This document shows positions 9,378 to 20,328 of a stretch of 64,000 bases of DNA, one piece after another; position 1 is the stretch's first letter, and each line of letters starts with the position of its first letter. The stretch spans positions 66,932,269-66,996,268 of the forward strand of contig OY755237.1 in assembly GCA_963576725.1 (NCBI GenBank), in the 5' to 3' direction. Source of the stretch: Azorinus chamasolen (taxonomy: Eukaryota; Mollusca; Bivalvia; Cardiida; Solecurtidae). The notes under the pieces are model-generated. The model did not search any database, was not told where the DNA came from, and was given only the letters and a program-made list of their open reading frames with translations. The translations under genes and the position numbers were made by a program.

Positions 9378-9494
9378 TTGCAGACCCAAGTTTGAAACCC
9401 ACTACCTCCTCAGATGATGGCAAAGCTACCATCATACAGATCCCAGAAAACTTGTTACCGATGTTCATGCAGAAAAAAGATCCTGTAAAACTTG
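9378..9494 (+). CDS. Internal exon 6, linker before the zinc fingers
   Basis: The acceptor is ctctaattgacag (AG 9376-9377) and the donor is cttggtaagt. The peptide is VADPSLKPTTSSDDGKATII, then QIPENLLPMFMQKKDPVKL. A second AG six bases downstream (9382-9383) would also splice in frame and only remove Val-Ala. The segment is hydrophilic with a short hydrophobic IPENLLPMFM run and shows no domain. A D-family composite transposon ends about 25 bp upstream of the acceptor. The exon ends in phase 1, which matches the start of exon 7 across the giant intron. Confidence 0.83.
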
Positions 9495-10186
9495 GTAAGT
9501 CTGTCTATCTTTTCAATATTGTGGAGAAATTTGTGATAGCTTTTGCAAACCTTTGTAATACCTTTAATCCTTTACCTGATGAATATTCTTGTAAAAGTGG
9601 GAAAAACAGTCCTACAGGTAGTGTCACACACAAAAGGGTAGGGCACCCAAACATCATCAAATAGGAAAAACAGCACAATTACAAGACAAAATGTGATGAA
9701 ACGTTAAAAAAGACAAACATTTACCATATAAAAACAAAGTAGACCATAGGGGGAAAGCAGGAGAGCTGCCTGGGGGCCAGGTTTGAGAGAACCCAACCTC
9801 ATACTTATCCTACCTTCACCGAAGTCAAAATGTAAAGTAAAATTCCCTCTCCAGACAACTCCTCAACATGAGTAACAATGCCAAAACAGAATGATATTCA
9901 AATAAAAATTGTGAAAGTGTAAAACAGGTGACATCATAAAAGTTAAAGTGATGTAGTGTGCATCAACCATTTCTGCACTGACTTTATAAAAAGATGGAAT
10001 AATTACAACAGGATTCATAATTACAAGAGGATTCTTAAGATATAACTATTTATATTGGAAAGAAAACAAAAATACATCAATAACAAATACTCAATTGCCA
10101 GTCAGAGGCCAGAGAAATTGTGGAAAAGTCATTTGGGGTTTGATGGAAGTGGCAATTTAAAAATGACATATGAACTTTAATTATCT

Positions 10187-10408
10187 TTAACCCTTTCCCT
10201 GTTCTGTATTTAGGCCAAATTTCTATACCTACTGCATATTCATTAACATATAGTTATAAAGAAATATGGAAGGTGGAACATTGTAGACATCTTAGAAAGC
10301 AAAGAAACAGATCTATTAAATTCCATTAGCAAACAGAGCAGACCCTGATCAGACGGCTCCTCTGTTTGCAGATGCGTGAAAACACGTTTATATGAGGGAA
10401 AGGGTTAA
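10187..10408 (-). repeat. A-family MITE with truncated hairpin
   Basis: It spans TTAA to TTAA, 222 bp. After ggctcctctgtttgcag most of the right arm is lost, while the outer right end (aacacgtttatatgagggaa) is normal. Positions 10409-10575 hold a partial B-family piece with a core at 10500-10560. Confidence 0.8.
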
Positions 10409-10575
10409 TTGGCATTATGAACAAGAGTATATTCTACCATAGCAGATATGAACAAGGGAATTTTTTTACCAAAGCAGAAACAAATCTATATCATTTTATC
10501 AGCAAACAAGGTAGACTCTGATTGGACAGCTCCTACTGAAGCTGTCTGATCTGGGTTTACTTTTATTGACAATGC

Positions 10576-10808
10576 TTAACCCTTTCCCTGTTCAAAATTC
10601 ATGTAAGAAATTGTGACATCATGAATATTTATTAGTTATTGTTTTATAATGTAAACTTTTCAAGGCAATGTTTTGCTTTTGCAAAAACTGTAGAATCTAT
10701 ATCATTTCAAAAGCCAACAGAGCAGACCCTGATCAGACGGCTCCTATAGGAGCCATCTGATCTGGGTCTACTCTGTTTGCAAATGCATTATATGAAGGAA
10801 TGGGTTAA
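10576..10808 (-). repeat. B-family MITE
   Basis: It is TTAA-flanked with a complete core (cagagcagaccctgatcaga to ctgggtctactctgtttgc) and centre CTCCTATAGGAG. The right end is gaaggaatggg. Confidence 0.82.
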
Positions 10809-10841
10809 CATTGTGTCTTTTAGGCAAAGGGTTAAACTTCA

Positions 10842-11040
10842 GGGTCCATGCTTATAAAGCTTTTAGTTGAGTCTGAGTTTCGTTCTCAAGCTTTTGATTG
10901 GTCAGATTTGGCTTTTGATTGGTCAGATTTGAGTTCTCAAGCTTTTGATTGGTCAGATTTGAGCCAAAGGCTCAAATCTGACCAATCAAAAACTTGAGAA
11001 CGATCTCAGACTCAACTAAACGTTTTATAAGCATGGACCC
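10842..11040. repeat. G-family foldback element
   Basis: The ends GGGTCCATGCTTATAA and ttataagcatggaccc are perfect inverted repeats. The interior repeats aatctgaccaatcaaaa and its complement several times around the centre tttgagccaaaggctcaaa. Other copies are at 44033, 49391 and 57531. F-like debris with catacaaa-type flanks continues to about 11226. Confidence 0.78.
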
Positions 11041-11244
11041 AGAAGAAATATTGAATGTTTTTTCAATGTAAGAAAAAACAAGAATCTGAGTGAGTTTCAA
11101 AGAGTTTCTATCCTGATGAGATGCTCGAGTACTCTTGACTGACTTAGATCCAGTCTGTGGAAACCTATGCACACAGTTTTGATCCAGATGAGACACTGAG
11201 TAACTGGGCATATCACCTGTATCCAAAGTGACACAAAATTTATT

Positions 11245-11451
11245 TTAAATCCTTTCTTTCATGTTAACTCCTTTTCACGCCTTTGTAAACAGAGTAGACT
11301 CAGATCAGACAGCTCCTGTAGGAGCCATCTGCTCTGTTTGCTAGTGGAATTTGATAGATCTGTTTCTGTAGTTTCTGAAATGGCTATAATGTTCAATCTT
11401 CCATATTTCAGGAATATTCAGGTATTGAAATCTATTAATCTAAAGAGTTAA
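11245..11451 (+). repeat. A-family MITE, shortened
   Basis: It runs from TTAA atcctttctttcatg to taaagagttaa. The core centre is CTCCTGTAGGAG, but the right arm lacks gatcagggt. Confidence 0.72.
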
Positions 11452-11728
11452 ATTGTACACTCCTTTGATCAGCTACCACCTGCCTTACAGACCCATAATT
11501 AGACCTAATTTTGATGGTCGCTTAAGATAGGACGTTCTACTGTACTTATATATAACAGTTTAATAATGTAGTTATTACAGTCCGTTTATATGTGCTACAT
11601 AATTGAAGGTGACAAAAGGAAAAGAACTCTTTCATGTAGAGTTTTGTACCACTGATTGCGTTATTCCCCTTGTACCAATTGGTATAAACTGGGACTGCCG
11701 AATCCCAATCTCCCCGCTCAAACTGTTT

Positions 11729-11988
11729 TTAAACCAGTACTCCATAAATCAAATGCATCTTTCTAGGCCTTTGCAAACTGTGAAGATACAGATCAGACGG
11801 CTCTTGTATGAGTCATCTGATCAAGGTCTGCTGTTTGCGTTTGATATAATATAGATTTGATTCTGAGGTTGCTGACATGGTCAAAATTTCCTTTGTCCAT
11901 AATGCCATTATGCTATTATAAAAATATGATTTATTAATATTCGTATATTCATTATTTCTTAATAAATATTCATGGAGTATAGGGTTAA
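11729..11988 (+). repeat. B-family MITE
   Basis: The left end accagtactccataaatc is diverged and the right end catggagtatagggttaa is intact. The core centre ctcttgtatgagtcat is mutated. Confidence 0.72.
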
Positions 11989-12029
11989 AGCTTGCTACAT
12001 CAGTTGTCACCATTTTCTAAATTAGACTG

Positions 12030-12100
12030 ACATAGTGGTAAAGAGTGTAGATCCTGATCAAACTGAGCCTTCATGTCTGCACTATTTGTCTAGGTTTATC
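12030..12100. repeat. J-type core palindrome
   Basis: The sequence taaagagtgtagatcctgat, then caaactgagccttcatg, then tctgcactatttg is a short diverged palindrome. It resembles copies at 23185, 35567, 53120 and 57370 that contain caaactgc...gcagtttg. Confidence 0.4.
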
Positions 12101-12348
12101 TGTTCGAATATTTAGTGTAATTTGGGTATGTTCTCGAAAAATAGGTTTGCCATGTGGTTCATGCTTAGATTGTGTATAGCCTCAACTCTCAACTGGGCAG
12201 TTTATTAAGCCGTAGATATGCTTCTTATTTCCATGGCTTATTTATAAAGGGGCACTTGCATAAATTTGTTGGTTTTGGTAAATGACAAACAGTGCAGACA
12301 CTGATCAAAAATCCCATTTCATAGTCCCAACTGCATATTTTGTTTCAG

Positions 12349-12569
12349 TTACCCATTACTTCATATACTATTTTTAGACCAAACCTCTTTGAAAAAATCT
12401 ACTGAAAAGGAGAATTTACTAGAGAAAAGGAAAAAATAGAATTGTATAGTATTGAAACCATTGTGATAAATAGAGCATTTGCTCCTAGAGCAAATGCTCT
12501 ATTTATCACAATGGTTTCAAAAAGTGACTTTTACCATCAAAAGATGTCAAGTATGAGGGAATGGCTTAA
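12349..12569 (+). repeat. C-family MITE
   Basis: It runs from ttacccattacttcatatac to gagggaatggcttaa. The palindrome is intact except for a shortened centre, tttgctcctagagcaaa. Confidence 0.8.
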
Positions 12570-12589
12570 GCAGCCAAGTGATGCTAGGC

Positions 12590-12945
12590 TGTAGGCTGTT
12601 CTTATGAATATTAATTAGTTGAATTTTTATAATGGCATATGAATGCAGGAATTTTTATAATGGCATATGATTGCAGTTTTTTTTTTTATAATGGCATATG
12701 AATGCAGTTTTTTTTTTATTATTAATGGCATATGAATCAAAGGAATTTTTATAATGGCATATGAATGCAGGAATTTTTATAATGGCATATGAATGCAGGA
12801 ATTTTTATAATGGCATATGAATGCAGGAATGGTTAGCCATGGCAGAAACTGTAGAATCAAATCTATTTGAAATCACAAGCAAACAGAACGTACCCTCATG
12901 AGATGACTCCTACAGGAACCATCGGATCTGGGTCTACTCTGTTTG
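12590..12945 (-). repeat. B-family MITE with internal minisatellite
   Basis: The B body (atgaatattaattagttgaa) enters a tandem array at 12624-12830. The array is about seven copies of a unit of roughly 30 bp, aatttttataatggcatatg plus aatgcagg. The usual B continuation follows (ccatggcagaaactgtag) with the core at 12888-12945. A normal B copy has the unit once. Confidence 0.75.
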
Positions 12946-13140
12946 CAAAGGAGTCAAGCATGACTTGACTTGCATTTTAAACAGTTTAGATCCAGATGAG
13001 ACACCTAGTAACTAAGTGTTTGATCAGGATCCAAACTGTATGACTGTTATGTAATACATTCTCAAAAGCTTGAACAAATCAGAAGTAAAACTTACAGCCG
13101 ATCTTAGTTTGAGTTGGCATCTTTTATTCAATACAAAGAG

Positions 13141-13380
13141 TTAACCCTTTCCATTATAGGCTATTTTTAGATCTAACCTCTTTGAATAAATCTACCGAAA
13201 AGGAGCATTTACTAGAGAAAAGGATTTGTTTTAGAATTATGTAGTTCTGAAACTTTTTGAAACCATTGTGATAAATAGAGCATTTGCTCCTAAGGAGCAA
13301 ATGCTCTATTTATCACAATGGTTTCAAAAAGTGACTTTTACAGAGGCGTAGAAAAGCGTATTTATGGAGGAAAGGATTAA
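13141..13380 (+). repeat. C-family MITE
   Basis: TTAA-flanked. A short internal repeat (gaaactttttgaaacc) precedes the palindrome, whose centre is tttgctcctaaggagcaaa. Confidence 0.82.
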
Positions 13381-13587
13381 ACCCGTTACACCATAGATAA
13401 CGCCTTTTAATACATTTGCAAAAAGTGTAGACCCAGATCAGAGGGCTTCTCTACAAACCCTCGGATCAGGGTTTGCACTATTTGTTATTCCTGTCTTCAA
13501 GCAAATTCAAGCTTTTTACAATATAGTTAATTAATATTTATGATGTCATTTATTTCTTACATAAATATTCATGGAGTAAAGGGTTAA
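13377..13587 (+). repeat. B-type MITE sharing TTAA with the preceding C
   Basis: The left end cccgttacaccatagataac begins at the shared TTAA (13377-13380) and the right end is catggagtaaagggttaa. The core uses I-like arms (aaagtgtagacccagatcag, gtttgcactatttg). Confidence 0.72.
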
Positions 13588-13656
13588 GAATGAAAGAAAC
13601 TTTACTTAGAGAATCAAAGCTGATAGCAATTTCTATTGACAGACATTGTTTTGTGT

Positions 13657-13979
13657 TTTACCTCTTTACACCATAAATATTCATGTAAGATGTATGAATA
13701 TTAATAAGCTTGATGTTTATATGTCATATGAAAAAGAAAATGTTTGGTCCTGGTCTCAGATGTACACAATTCAATTAGCAACCAGAGCAAACCCAGATCA
13801 GATGGCTTCTGTAGTATATACATTGCTATGACTAATACAAGTAGTATAGAATCAGATCTAATATATTCCATCATCAAATAGAGCAGACACTGATCAGATG
13901 GCTCCTTCAGGAGCCATGTGATCTGGGTCTATTCTGTTTGCAAGGCATTAAATGGCTTATCTATGGAGTAGAGCATTAA
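13657..13979 (-). repeat. B-family composite
   Basis: It runs from tttacctctttacaccataa to ctatggagtagagcattaa. Two core starts are seen: an incomplete one at 13780-13815 and a full one at 13866-13942 (centre ctccttcaggag). This suggests one B copy inside or fused to another. Confidence 0.6.
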
Positions 13980-14035
13980 GGATTAAGATTAGAAAGGTGA
14001 GGTATATATTGTTTCGCACAAATCCATAAAAATTC

Positions 14036-14279
14036 TTAACCCTTCACCTGCTAAACACGACCTGACTGGCATTTGCAAATAGAGAAGATCCAGATCAGAC
14101 GGCTCCTAAAGATGGCCCTCTGCTGTATTTGCTAATGGGGTTTAATATATCTGTTTCTTTTGTTTCTAAAATGGCTTCTATGTTCCACCTTCCATATTTT
14201 GTTATAAATATTTTTTTCCATGAATAGTCAGTTACAGGTATTTAAATTTGGAATAAATGCAGAACAGAGAAAGGGTTAA
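14036..14279 (+). repeat. A-family MITE, first of a three-element chain
   Basis: TTAA-flanked with a decayed core (gatggccctctgctgtatttg). The A body (ggcttctatgttccaccttc) and right end (gaacagagaaagggttaa) are clear. The right TTAA at 14276-14279 is shared with the next element. Confidence 0.75.
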
Positions 14280-14481
14280 CCATTATCATGCTAAACATGT
14301 CCTGACTGGCTGTGGTAAACAGTTTGACACCAGCTGAGACTGCAAGTAACTCATCAGGATCCAAGCTATTTGACAATCGGTCAATAGTTTGTCAAAAGAT
14401 TTAACAAATCGAAAGTAAGCAAAGAGTGTAACAGCTCAGAGTTTGAAGCAGACATAATTTTTGCAGCAATCTAAGAGTTAA
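14276..14481. repeat. F-family MITE, middle of the chain
   Basis: It runs from ttaaccattatcatgctaaac to gcaatctaagagttaa. The core is aaacagtttgacaccagctg to catcaggatccaagctattt. Both TTAA sites are shared with flanking A elements. Confidence 0.7.
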
Positions 14482-14727
14482 CACTTTCCCTAATACATAC
14501 GCATTTTCACATGTTTGCAAACAGAGTAGACCCAGATCAGACAGCTCCTATAGGAGCCGTCTGATCAGGGTCTGCTCTGTTTGCTAATGGAATTTGATAG
14601 CTCAGTTTCTTTACTTTCTAAAATGGCTACAATGTTCCACCTTCCATATTTCGTTATAACTACTTTATGTATGAATATTCAGTAGGTATTGAAATTTGGA
14701 ATAAACATAGAACAGGGAAAGGGTTAA
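14478..14727 (+). repeat. A-family MITE, last of the chain, full length
   Basis: Exactly 250 bp between TTAA copies. The core is complete with centre CTCCTATAGGAG, and the right end is aacagggaaagggttaa. Confidence 0.85.
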
Positions 14728-14902
14728 CAAAGTGTCCATTATGTGAGCTACATATTATGTACAGTGTGTGGCCTTTATTTATGTTATATGAGAAGTTGGT
14801 AAACACATATATATATCACAGGTCACGCAGTACGTTAAATGTTCAGAAGAGTAGGTTTACTTAAGCTTGCTGAATACTCACAATGGAGTGCTCCATCATT
14901 GC

Positions 14903-15154
14903 TTAACAATTTCCCTGTTTGATATTAATGTAAAAAAGATGACATCATGAATATTAATTAGATTAAATTTTATAATGGTAAACCAACACATGATAGTCTA
15001 GCCATGATAGCAAATACAGGGTCAGATCTATAATATTTCATAAGCAAACAGAGCAGACATTGATCAGATGGCTCCTACAGGAGCTGTCTAATCTGGGTCT
15101 ACTCTGTTTGTGTAGGTGCCAAAAGTCGTCTGTAGACATGAGGGAAAGGGTCAA
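14903..15154 (-). repeat. B-family MITE
   Basis: It runs from ttaacaatttccctgtttg to gagggaaagggtcaa. The core centre is ctcctacaggag. The right arm has outer sequence (tgccaaaagtcgtctgtag) otherwise seen in C elements. Confidence 0.76.
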
Positions 15155-15167
15155 CTGTAGAGATAAT

Positions 15168-15421
15168 TTAACCCTTTCCTTCATATGAATGTGTTTACCT
15201 GCAATTGTAAACAGAGTAGACCCAGATCAGACGCTCCTATTGGAGCCATCTGATCAGGGTCTGCTCTGTTTGCTTCTGATATACATGTAATATAGATACG
15301 ATTCTACAGCTTCTGCCATGGGTAAAAGTACTGTGTCAATGTGCTATTATAACAAATAAATCTCATTAATATTCATGATGTCATTATTTCTTACCTGAAT
15401 ATTCATGTAGGAAGGGGTTAA
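15168..15421 (+). repeat. B-family MITE
   Basis: TTAA-flanked. The core centre is ctcctattggag, and the right end is catgtaggaaggggttaa. Confidence 0.82.
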
Positions 15422-15509
15422 ATATGGAAAGGTTTAATTTACTAGAGAACATTGCATGACAATCTTTGCAGACCCTGGTTAGTGGCCCCTCTCTTTTTTC
15501 TCCCATTCT

Positions 15510-15595
15510 AACAGTTAACTTTGCAAACTGATTAGATCCTGACCAGATGGCTCCTATAGGGTCTGCTCTGTTAATATAGTTCTAAGATGTGATTT
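15510..15595. repeat. Partial MITE core at the left edge of the satellite
   Basis: ttaactttgcaaactgatta starts a core whose right arm (agggtctgctctgtta) is intact, with one centre arm lost. The 45-bp satellite begins immediately after it. Confidence 0.5.
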
Positions 15596-15599
15596 TATA

Positions 15600-16745
15600 A
15601 TAATAGATGATTTAGTGGTTACAGACAGTGTCGTGTGCAACACAAAAATATATGTTTTAGTGGCTACAAACAGTATAGTGTGCGCAAAAAGAATATATGT
15701 TTTAGTGGCTACAAACAGTATAATGGGCAACACAAGGATAGATGATTTAGTGGCTACAAACAGTATAATGTGCAACACAGGGATACCGGTATATGTCTTA
15801 GTGGCTACAAACAGTATAGTGTGTACCACAGGAATAGATGTTTTAGTGGCTACAATGGTGTAGTGTGCAACACAAGAATAGATGTTTTAGTGGCTAAAAA
15901 ATAGATATCTTAATGTTATCCAAACAGTTTAGTGTGTACCACAATAATCGATGGCTTAGTGTTATACAAACTGTAGTGTGCAACACAAGAAAAGATGCCT
16001 TAGTGGCTACAAACAGTATAGTGTGCACAAAAAAGATAGATGTTTTAGTGTCTACAAACAGTATAGTGTGCAACACAAGAATAGATGCCTTAGTGTCTAC
16101 AAACAGTATAGTGTGCAACACAAGAATAGATGCCTTAGTGTCTACAAACAGTAGTGTGCAACACAAGAATAGATGCCCTAGTGTCTACAAACAGTATAGT
16201 GTGCACAAAAAAGATATATGTTTTAGTGGCTAAAAACAGTATGGTGTGCACAAAAAAGATAGATGTTTTAGTGTCTACAAACAGTAGTGTGCAACACAAG
16301 AATAGATGCCTTAGTGTCTACAAACAGTAGTGTGCAACACAAGAATAGATGCCTTAGTGTCTACAAACAGTATAGTGTGCACAAAAAAGATATATGTTTT
16401 AGTGGCTACAAACAGTATAGTGTGCAACACAAAAAGGATAGATGCCTTAGTGTCTACAAACAGTATAGTGTGCACAAAAAAGATAGATGTTTTAGTGGCT
16501 ACAAACAGTGTATAGTGTGCACAGAAAGAATAGATGTTGTAGTGGCTACACACAGTATAGTGTGTACAAAAAGGGTAGATGTTTTAGTGGCTACAAACAG
16601 TGTAGTGTGCACAGAAATAATAGATGTCTTAGTGTTATCCAAACAAAAAATAGTCTTAGTGTCTACTGTGTAGGGTGCACAAATATAATATATGTCTTAG
16701 TGTCTACAGTGTAGTGGGCTACAAACAGTATATGCAACATAAGAA
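15600..16745. repeat. 45-bp satellite array
   Basis: About 25 tandem units of 45 bp, with some of 42 bp lacking TAT. The unit combines tagatgccttagtgtctaca, aacagtatagtgtg and caacacaagaa. Two unit types alternate, one with caacacaagaatag and one with cacaaaaaagatag. Because 45 is a multiple of three, reading frames stay open on both strands with a repeated peptide pattern; this is not evidence of coding. The left end is more diverged than the middle. Confidence 0.9.
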
Positions 16746-17055
16746 TAGTCTTAGTGATTATGCAAACAGTGTAAAATGCATTTCATGTATAGATATCATC
16801 GTGCTTATGCAAACAGTGTAAAATGCATCTCAGGTATAGATATAGTAGTGATTATGCAAATAGTGTAAAATGCAGCTCAGGTATAGATATAGTTGTGATT
16901 ATGCAAACAGTGTAAAATGCATCTCAGGAGGTATAGATATAGTAGTGGTTATATGCAAACAGTGTAAAATGCATTTCAGGTATAGATATCGTCGTGATTA
17001 TGAAAACAGTGTAAATTGTGTCTCAGGAATAGATGTTGATGTTGATGTGTGTCAA
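16746..17055. repeat. 47-bp satellite array, related to the 45-bp array
   Basis: About six tandem units, 47 bp apart (for example starts at 16801, 16848 and 16895). The unit contains attatgcaaacagtgtaaaa and tgcatctcaggtatagatat. It follows the 45-bp array directly and shares the caaacagt motif. It ends in gtcaaatagtgtagatcctg, which looks like a MITE core arm. Confidence 0.8.
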
Positions 17056-17177
17056 ATAGTGTAGATCCTGATCATGTGCTAAACTGGATGCAAATTTTCC
17101 ACAGTTTAGAAAAATATAACTAGTCCTTATTTTCTGCAAATGACTGAACAGGCAGCCTGAGGATGAATTAAGGCCAT

Positions 17178-17423
17178 TTAACCCTTTCCCTGTTTAATAT
17201 TTATGTAAGAAATAATGACATCATGAATATTAATTAGATTAATTTTTTGTACTAACACATGACTACAGGAATTTGGCCTTGGTAGGAACTACAGAATCAT
17301 TAGGTCTATATCATAAGCAAACAGAGCAGACCCTGATCTGATGGCTCCTATAGGAGCCATCAGATCTGGATCTTCTCTGTTTGCAAATGTGTAAAAAAGC
17401 ATTTATAATAGGGAAAGAGTTAA
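17178..17423 (-). repeat. B-family MITE
   Basis: TTAA-flanked, 246 bp, core complete with centre CTCCTATAGGAG. The right end is atagggaaagagttaa. Confidence 0.82.
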
Positions 17424-18304
17424 ACATAAAGATGGGCTAGCTATAGTTATTGGGTAGTACATACTGGACAGTTTGAAGGAGTCTTGTGCCATTATGATGT
17501 CATAGAATCGGAGTGCTTCCTTAGATTGCGGTCGCACCTTAAGGATGTAGGAAGTCAAAGCTCTCAACTCGAGCACGGGCTTTAGTAAGTGGGAGTTCGT
17601 GCAGTCAGGAAGCCTGTCCAAAAGTTTCCTCTGTATAACAATGAGCTCGTATCATTAACCTTTTACCTGTCAATACTGTTAGTATATACTCACAACTGTC
17701 ATCTGCCACGACAGTTATCTGTGTCAGTTCTAACATATCCTGTCAGTAGCATGATTAGTATTGAACAATATGTATCCTGATAGGGCAGCAAGTTTCTTGG
17801 CATCTTCATTTCGATTTACAGAGTTTGCAAAGATTAATTCTAATTTTCCTCAGTCATGGCGAAGTGTTTTGTGTCACGAATAGAATCTAAACTAGGTGCA
17901 ATAAACAATTTAATTATTAATTTGATCAGAGCTTTTATATTCTATGTGACATTTTCGTCTCCAGAATCTGACAGAAATTGTTTATTTAACGCTGTGCCTC
18001 ATGAATAGTCATGTAAGAAATAATGATAATTGTTCTGCATGTCCTTTATTCAGGAATATTTAATGCATTAAATAATTGTCATCTTCAAAAATTGTTGTCT
18101 GCTTCAAATGTTATGTAAATAGCAGCTTTGAAACAAATTCAAGGGTCTAAAAAGATTGTAAAAATGTTTTAGATATTCAAACAGGAAGTTATTGCTGCCA
18201 CTGTCTTTTGTGAAAACCGAAAAAAAACCTCAGTAAAAACAGATGTGATACATTAACTTTTTACCTCATGAATATTCATGTAAGAAATGATGACATCATA
18301 ATTA
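17424..18304. other. Mostly unassigned intron sequence
   Basis: No gene is seen. Short MITE left ends occur near 17645 (ttaaccttttacctgtc), 17988 (gtgcctcatgaatagtcatg) and 18253. A low-confidence open frame at 17403-17621 on the minus strand has no recognisable features. Confidence 0.5.
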
Positions 18305-18735
18305 TTTGACCCTTTCCCTATTTAATATTCATGAAAGAAATAATGATGAATATTAATTGGCCAAACTATTTTAAATCACTACTAACATAGGAATTTAGGA
18401 CTGTGGTCACAGAGAGTGTGGAATCAGATCTTTATAATTCTATAAGTAAACAGAGCAGACCCTGATCAGACGGCTCCTAGATAGGAGCAGTCTGCTCTGG
18501 GTCTACTCTGTTTGCAAATGCATGAAAAGGTGTTTATATTAGGGAAAGGTTTATTAGCTCAATTTTTATGATGGCATATTATTATGAACATGGGATCTAA
18601 TGGCCATGGCATAAACTGTAAATTCAAATCTAAATAATGTCATAAGCAAATACATGTAGAGCAGAACCATTTTATGTGGATCAAAACCGTTTGCATAGGT
18701 GATCACAAATTCGCTGCTAGCATGCAAAGAGCCAT
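18305..18735 (-). repeat. B-family MITE followed by a B/F chimeric fragment
   Basis: 18305-18554 is a B copy (ttgaccctttccctatttaa to agggaaaggttta) with centre ctcctagataggag, four bases wider than usual. 18555-18735 begins as a B body and passes into an F right end (tcaaaaccgtttgcatag, attcgctgctagcatgc). Confidence 0.65.
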
Positions 18736-18831
18736 GAGCAGTTTTGCAGAATCAGCTGAGTTAGCAATTTGCTTATGAAGTAATAGATGTCTGCCTTAGA
18801 ATAGAAATTAACATAACTTCTTAGAGTATAT

Positions 18832-19186
18832 GTTTAACTCTTTCCTTCATATAAACACCTTTTCACGCATTTGCAAACATAGTAGACCCAGATTAGATGG
18901 TTCCTATTGAAGCTGTCTGATCAGGGGACAATAATTGATTAATCCTTTCCCTGTTCTATGGTTGTTGCAAATTTCAATACCTACTGAATATTCATGGACA
19001 AAATATTTATAATGAAATATGGAAAGTGGAACATTGTATCCATTTTAGATGCTAAAGTAACATCTTTCAAATTCCACTAGCAAACAGAGCAGACCCTGAT
19101 CAGATGGCTCCTCTAGGAACAATCTGATCTGGGTCTACTCTATTTGCAAACATTTGAAAACACGTTTTTATGAGGGAAAGGGTTAA
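18832..19186 (-). repeat. Truncated A copy followed by a full A-family MITE
   Basis: 18832-18938 is an A left half in + orientation ending after the core. 18939-19186 is a complete A in the opposite orientation (TTAA atcctttccctgttcta to gagggaaagggttaa) with centre ctcctctagga. Confidence 0.75.
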
Positions 19187-19483
19187 GCTTTAGAATGATT
19201 CTGCTAATTAATATTCATAGTGGGTGGATTCACATTTTAATTGTTTGCATGGGAATGGTTATCTATGATAGTTCAACTTGTTGGCAAATAACTTTTCTTG
19301 GAGTTAATTTGACTTGAAGAACTTTAATCCTTTACCTGATGAGGATTTGTCATGTGAGAAATGTTTCCCTAAGGACTTCAGATTGGCATATGAAAATGGG
19401 ATTTTGTAGTATTGATAGATCCGATGTGCAGTGTACATGTATATGATTCCATTCGCAAACATTCTAGCAGTCATCTTTTTGTT

Positions 19484-20015
19484 AACCCATTCCTTCATAG
19501 TTTGATCGCGCTAGGCTAGTTTTGGACCTTAGAGCATTAAATTTTGCTAGAATAAAGGAAAATGTTAGAATTATGCAGTTTTGAAACCATTGTGATAATA
19601 GGGCTAAGTGATAAGTGGGCAGACAGGCAGGCAGGCAGGCAAGCAGGTATGAACAGTTCTGTTTCCAGACAATAACATCAATTAGGAAATATATTTTGTG
19701 ACTAAACTTGGTATGTAGGTAGCTACATGGGATAGCATTTTGGATGTCTGGGGTCATTATCAAGGTCACTGCTTCTGAAAAGAAACAAACACAGGTTTCT
19801 TAAAATAACTTCAGTTAAGAAAGACATTTTGTGACCTAGCTTGAGCTGGATTGATGTACACAGCTTCCATGGAGATTAAGGTTAAGATTGCTATTTCTGG
19901 GTCTTGGGTCAAAGTCAAGGTTAAGGTCACTGTTGTTAAAAATAGGAAAGTGGCTAATTCTTGCAGAAAAATTTGCTTTGCGTGGTATTGCCATATCTCT
20001 TAATGTTTTTCTGAT
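19484..20015. repeat. C left end plus low-complexity repeat fragments
   Basis: 19484-19600 is the left part of a C element, stopping before its palindrome at attgtgata. A (CAGG)n run lies at 19620-19645. Two related units (ttttgtgactaaacttggta and ttttgtgacctagcttgagc) of a roughly 165-bp dispersed repeat follow. Confidence 0.5.
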
Positions 20016-20120
20016 AATTCTTTGTAAACAGAGAAGACCCAGACAGCTCATGAAGGAGCTATATCTGACAAGGATCTGCTCTCTTTTGCCAAGGCCGATT
20101 GTTTTATAGTTTTAATTCTT

Positions 20121-20327
20121 TCAAACCAAAGAGACATAAGGGATGCAATGTCTTACAAACAGTGGAGACCCAGATCAGAGGGCTCCTAGAGGAGCCCTCT
20201 GATCAGGGTCTGCACTGTTTGTCATTTAAAATCTCTAGCAAGTTTACACCCTTCAAACTAAGTGGACTTTATAGCTAAACAGTGAAGGGTTATTCCACTC
20301 TAATGATTCAGGGTTGAAAGGGTGAAT
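20121..20327 (+). repeat. I-family MITE
   Basis: It runs from tctttcaaaccaaagagaca to gggttgaaagggtgaa. The core is caaacagtggagacccagat to tcagggtctgcactgtttg with centre ctcctagaggag. The tail, ttattccactctaatgattc, is diagnostic and recurs at 62840-62880. Confidence 0.7.
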
Positions 20328-20328
20328 A

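Noticed and set aside
9371..9664. Open frame continuing past exon 6
   Set aside because: The coding part ends at the gtaagt donor at 9495. The rest is intron read-through, and the apparent start is a TTG inside the acceptor region.
15554..16714. Overlapping open frames on both strands with repeated peptide patterns
   Set aside because: They arise because the satellite unit is 45 bp, a multiple of three without stops in several frames. Frames change at 42-bp units and no start or splice context supports coding.
12624..17055. CRISPR-like array
   Set aside because: The repeats are contiguous tandem units without unique spacers, in a eukaryotic intron setting.
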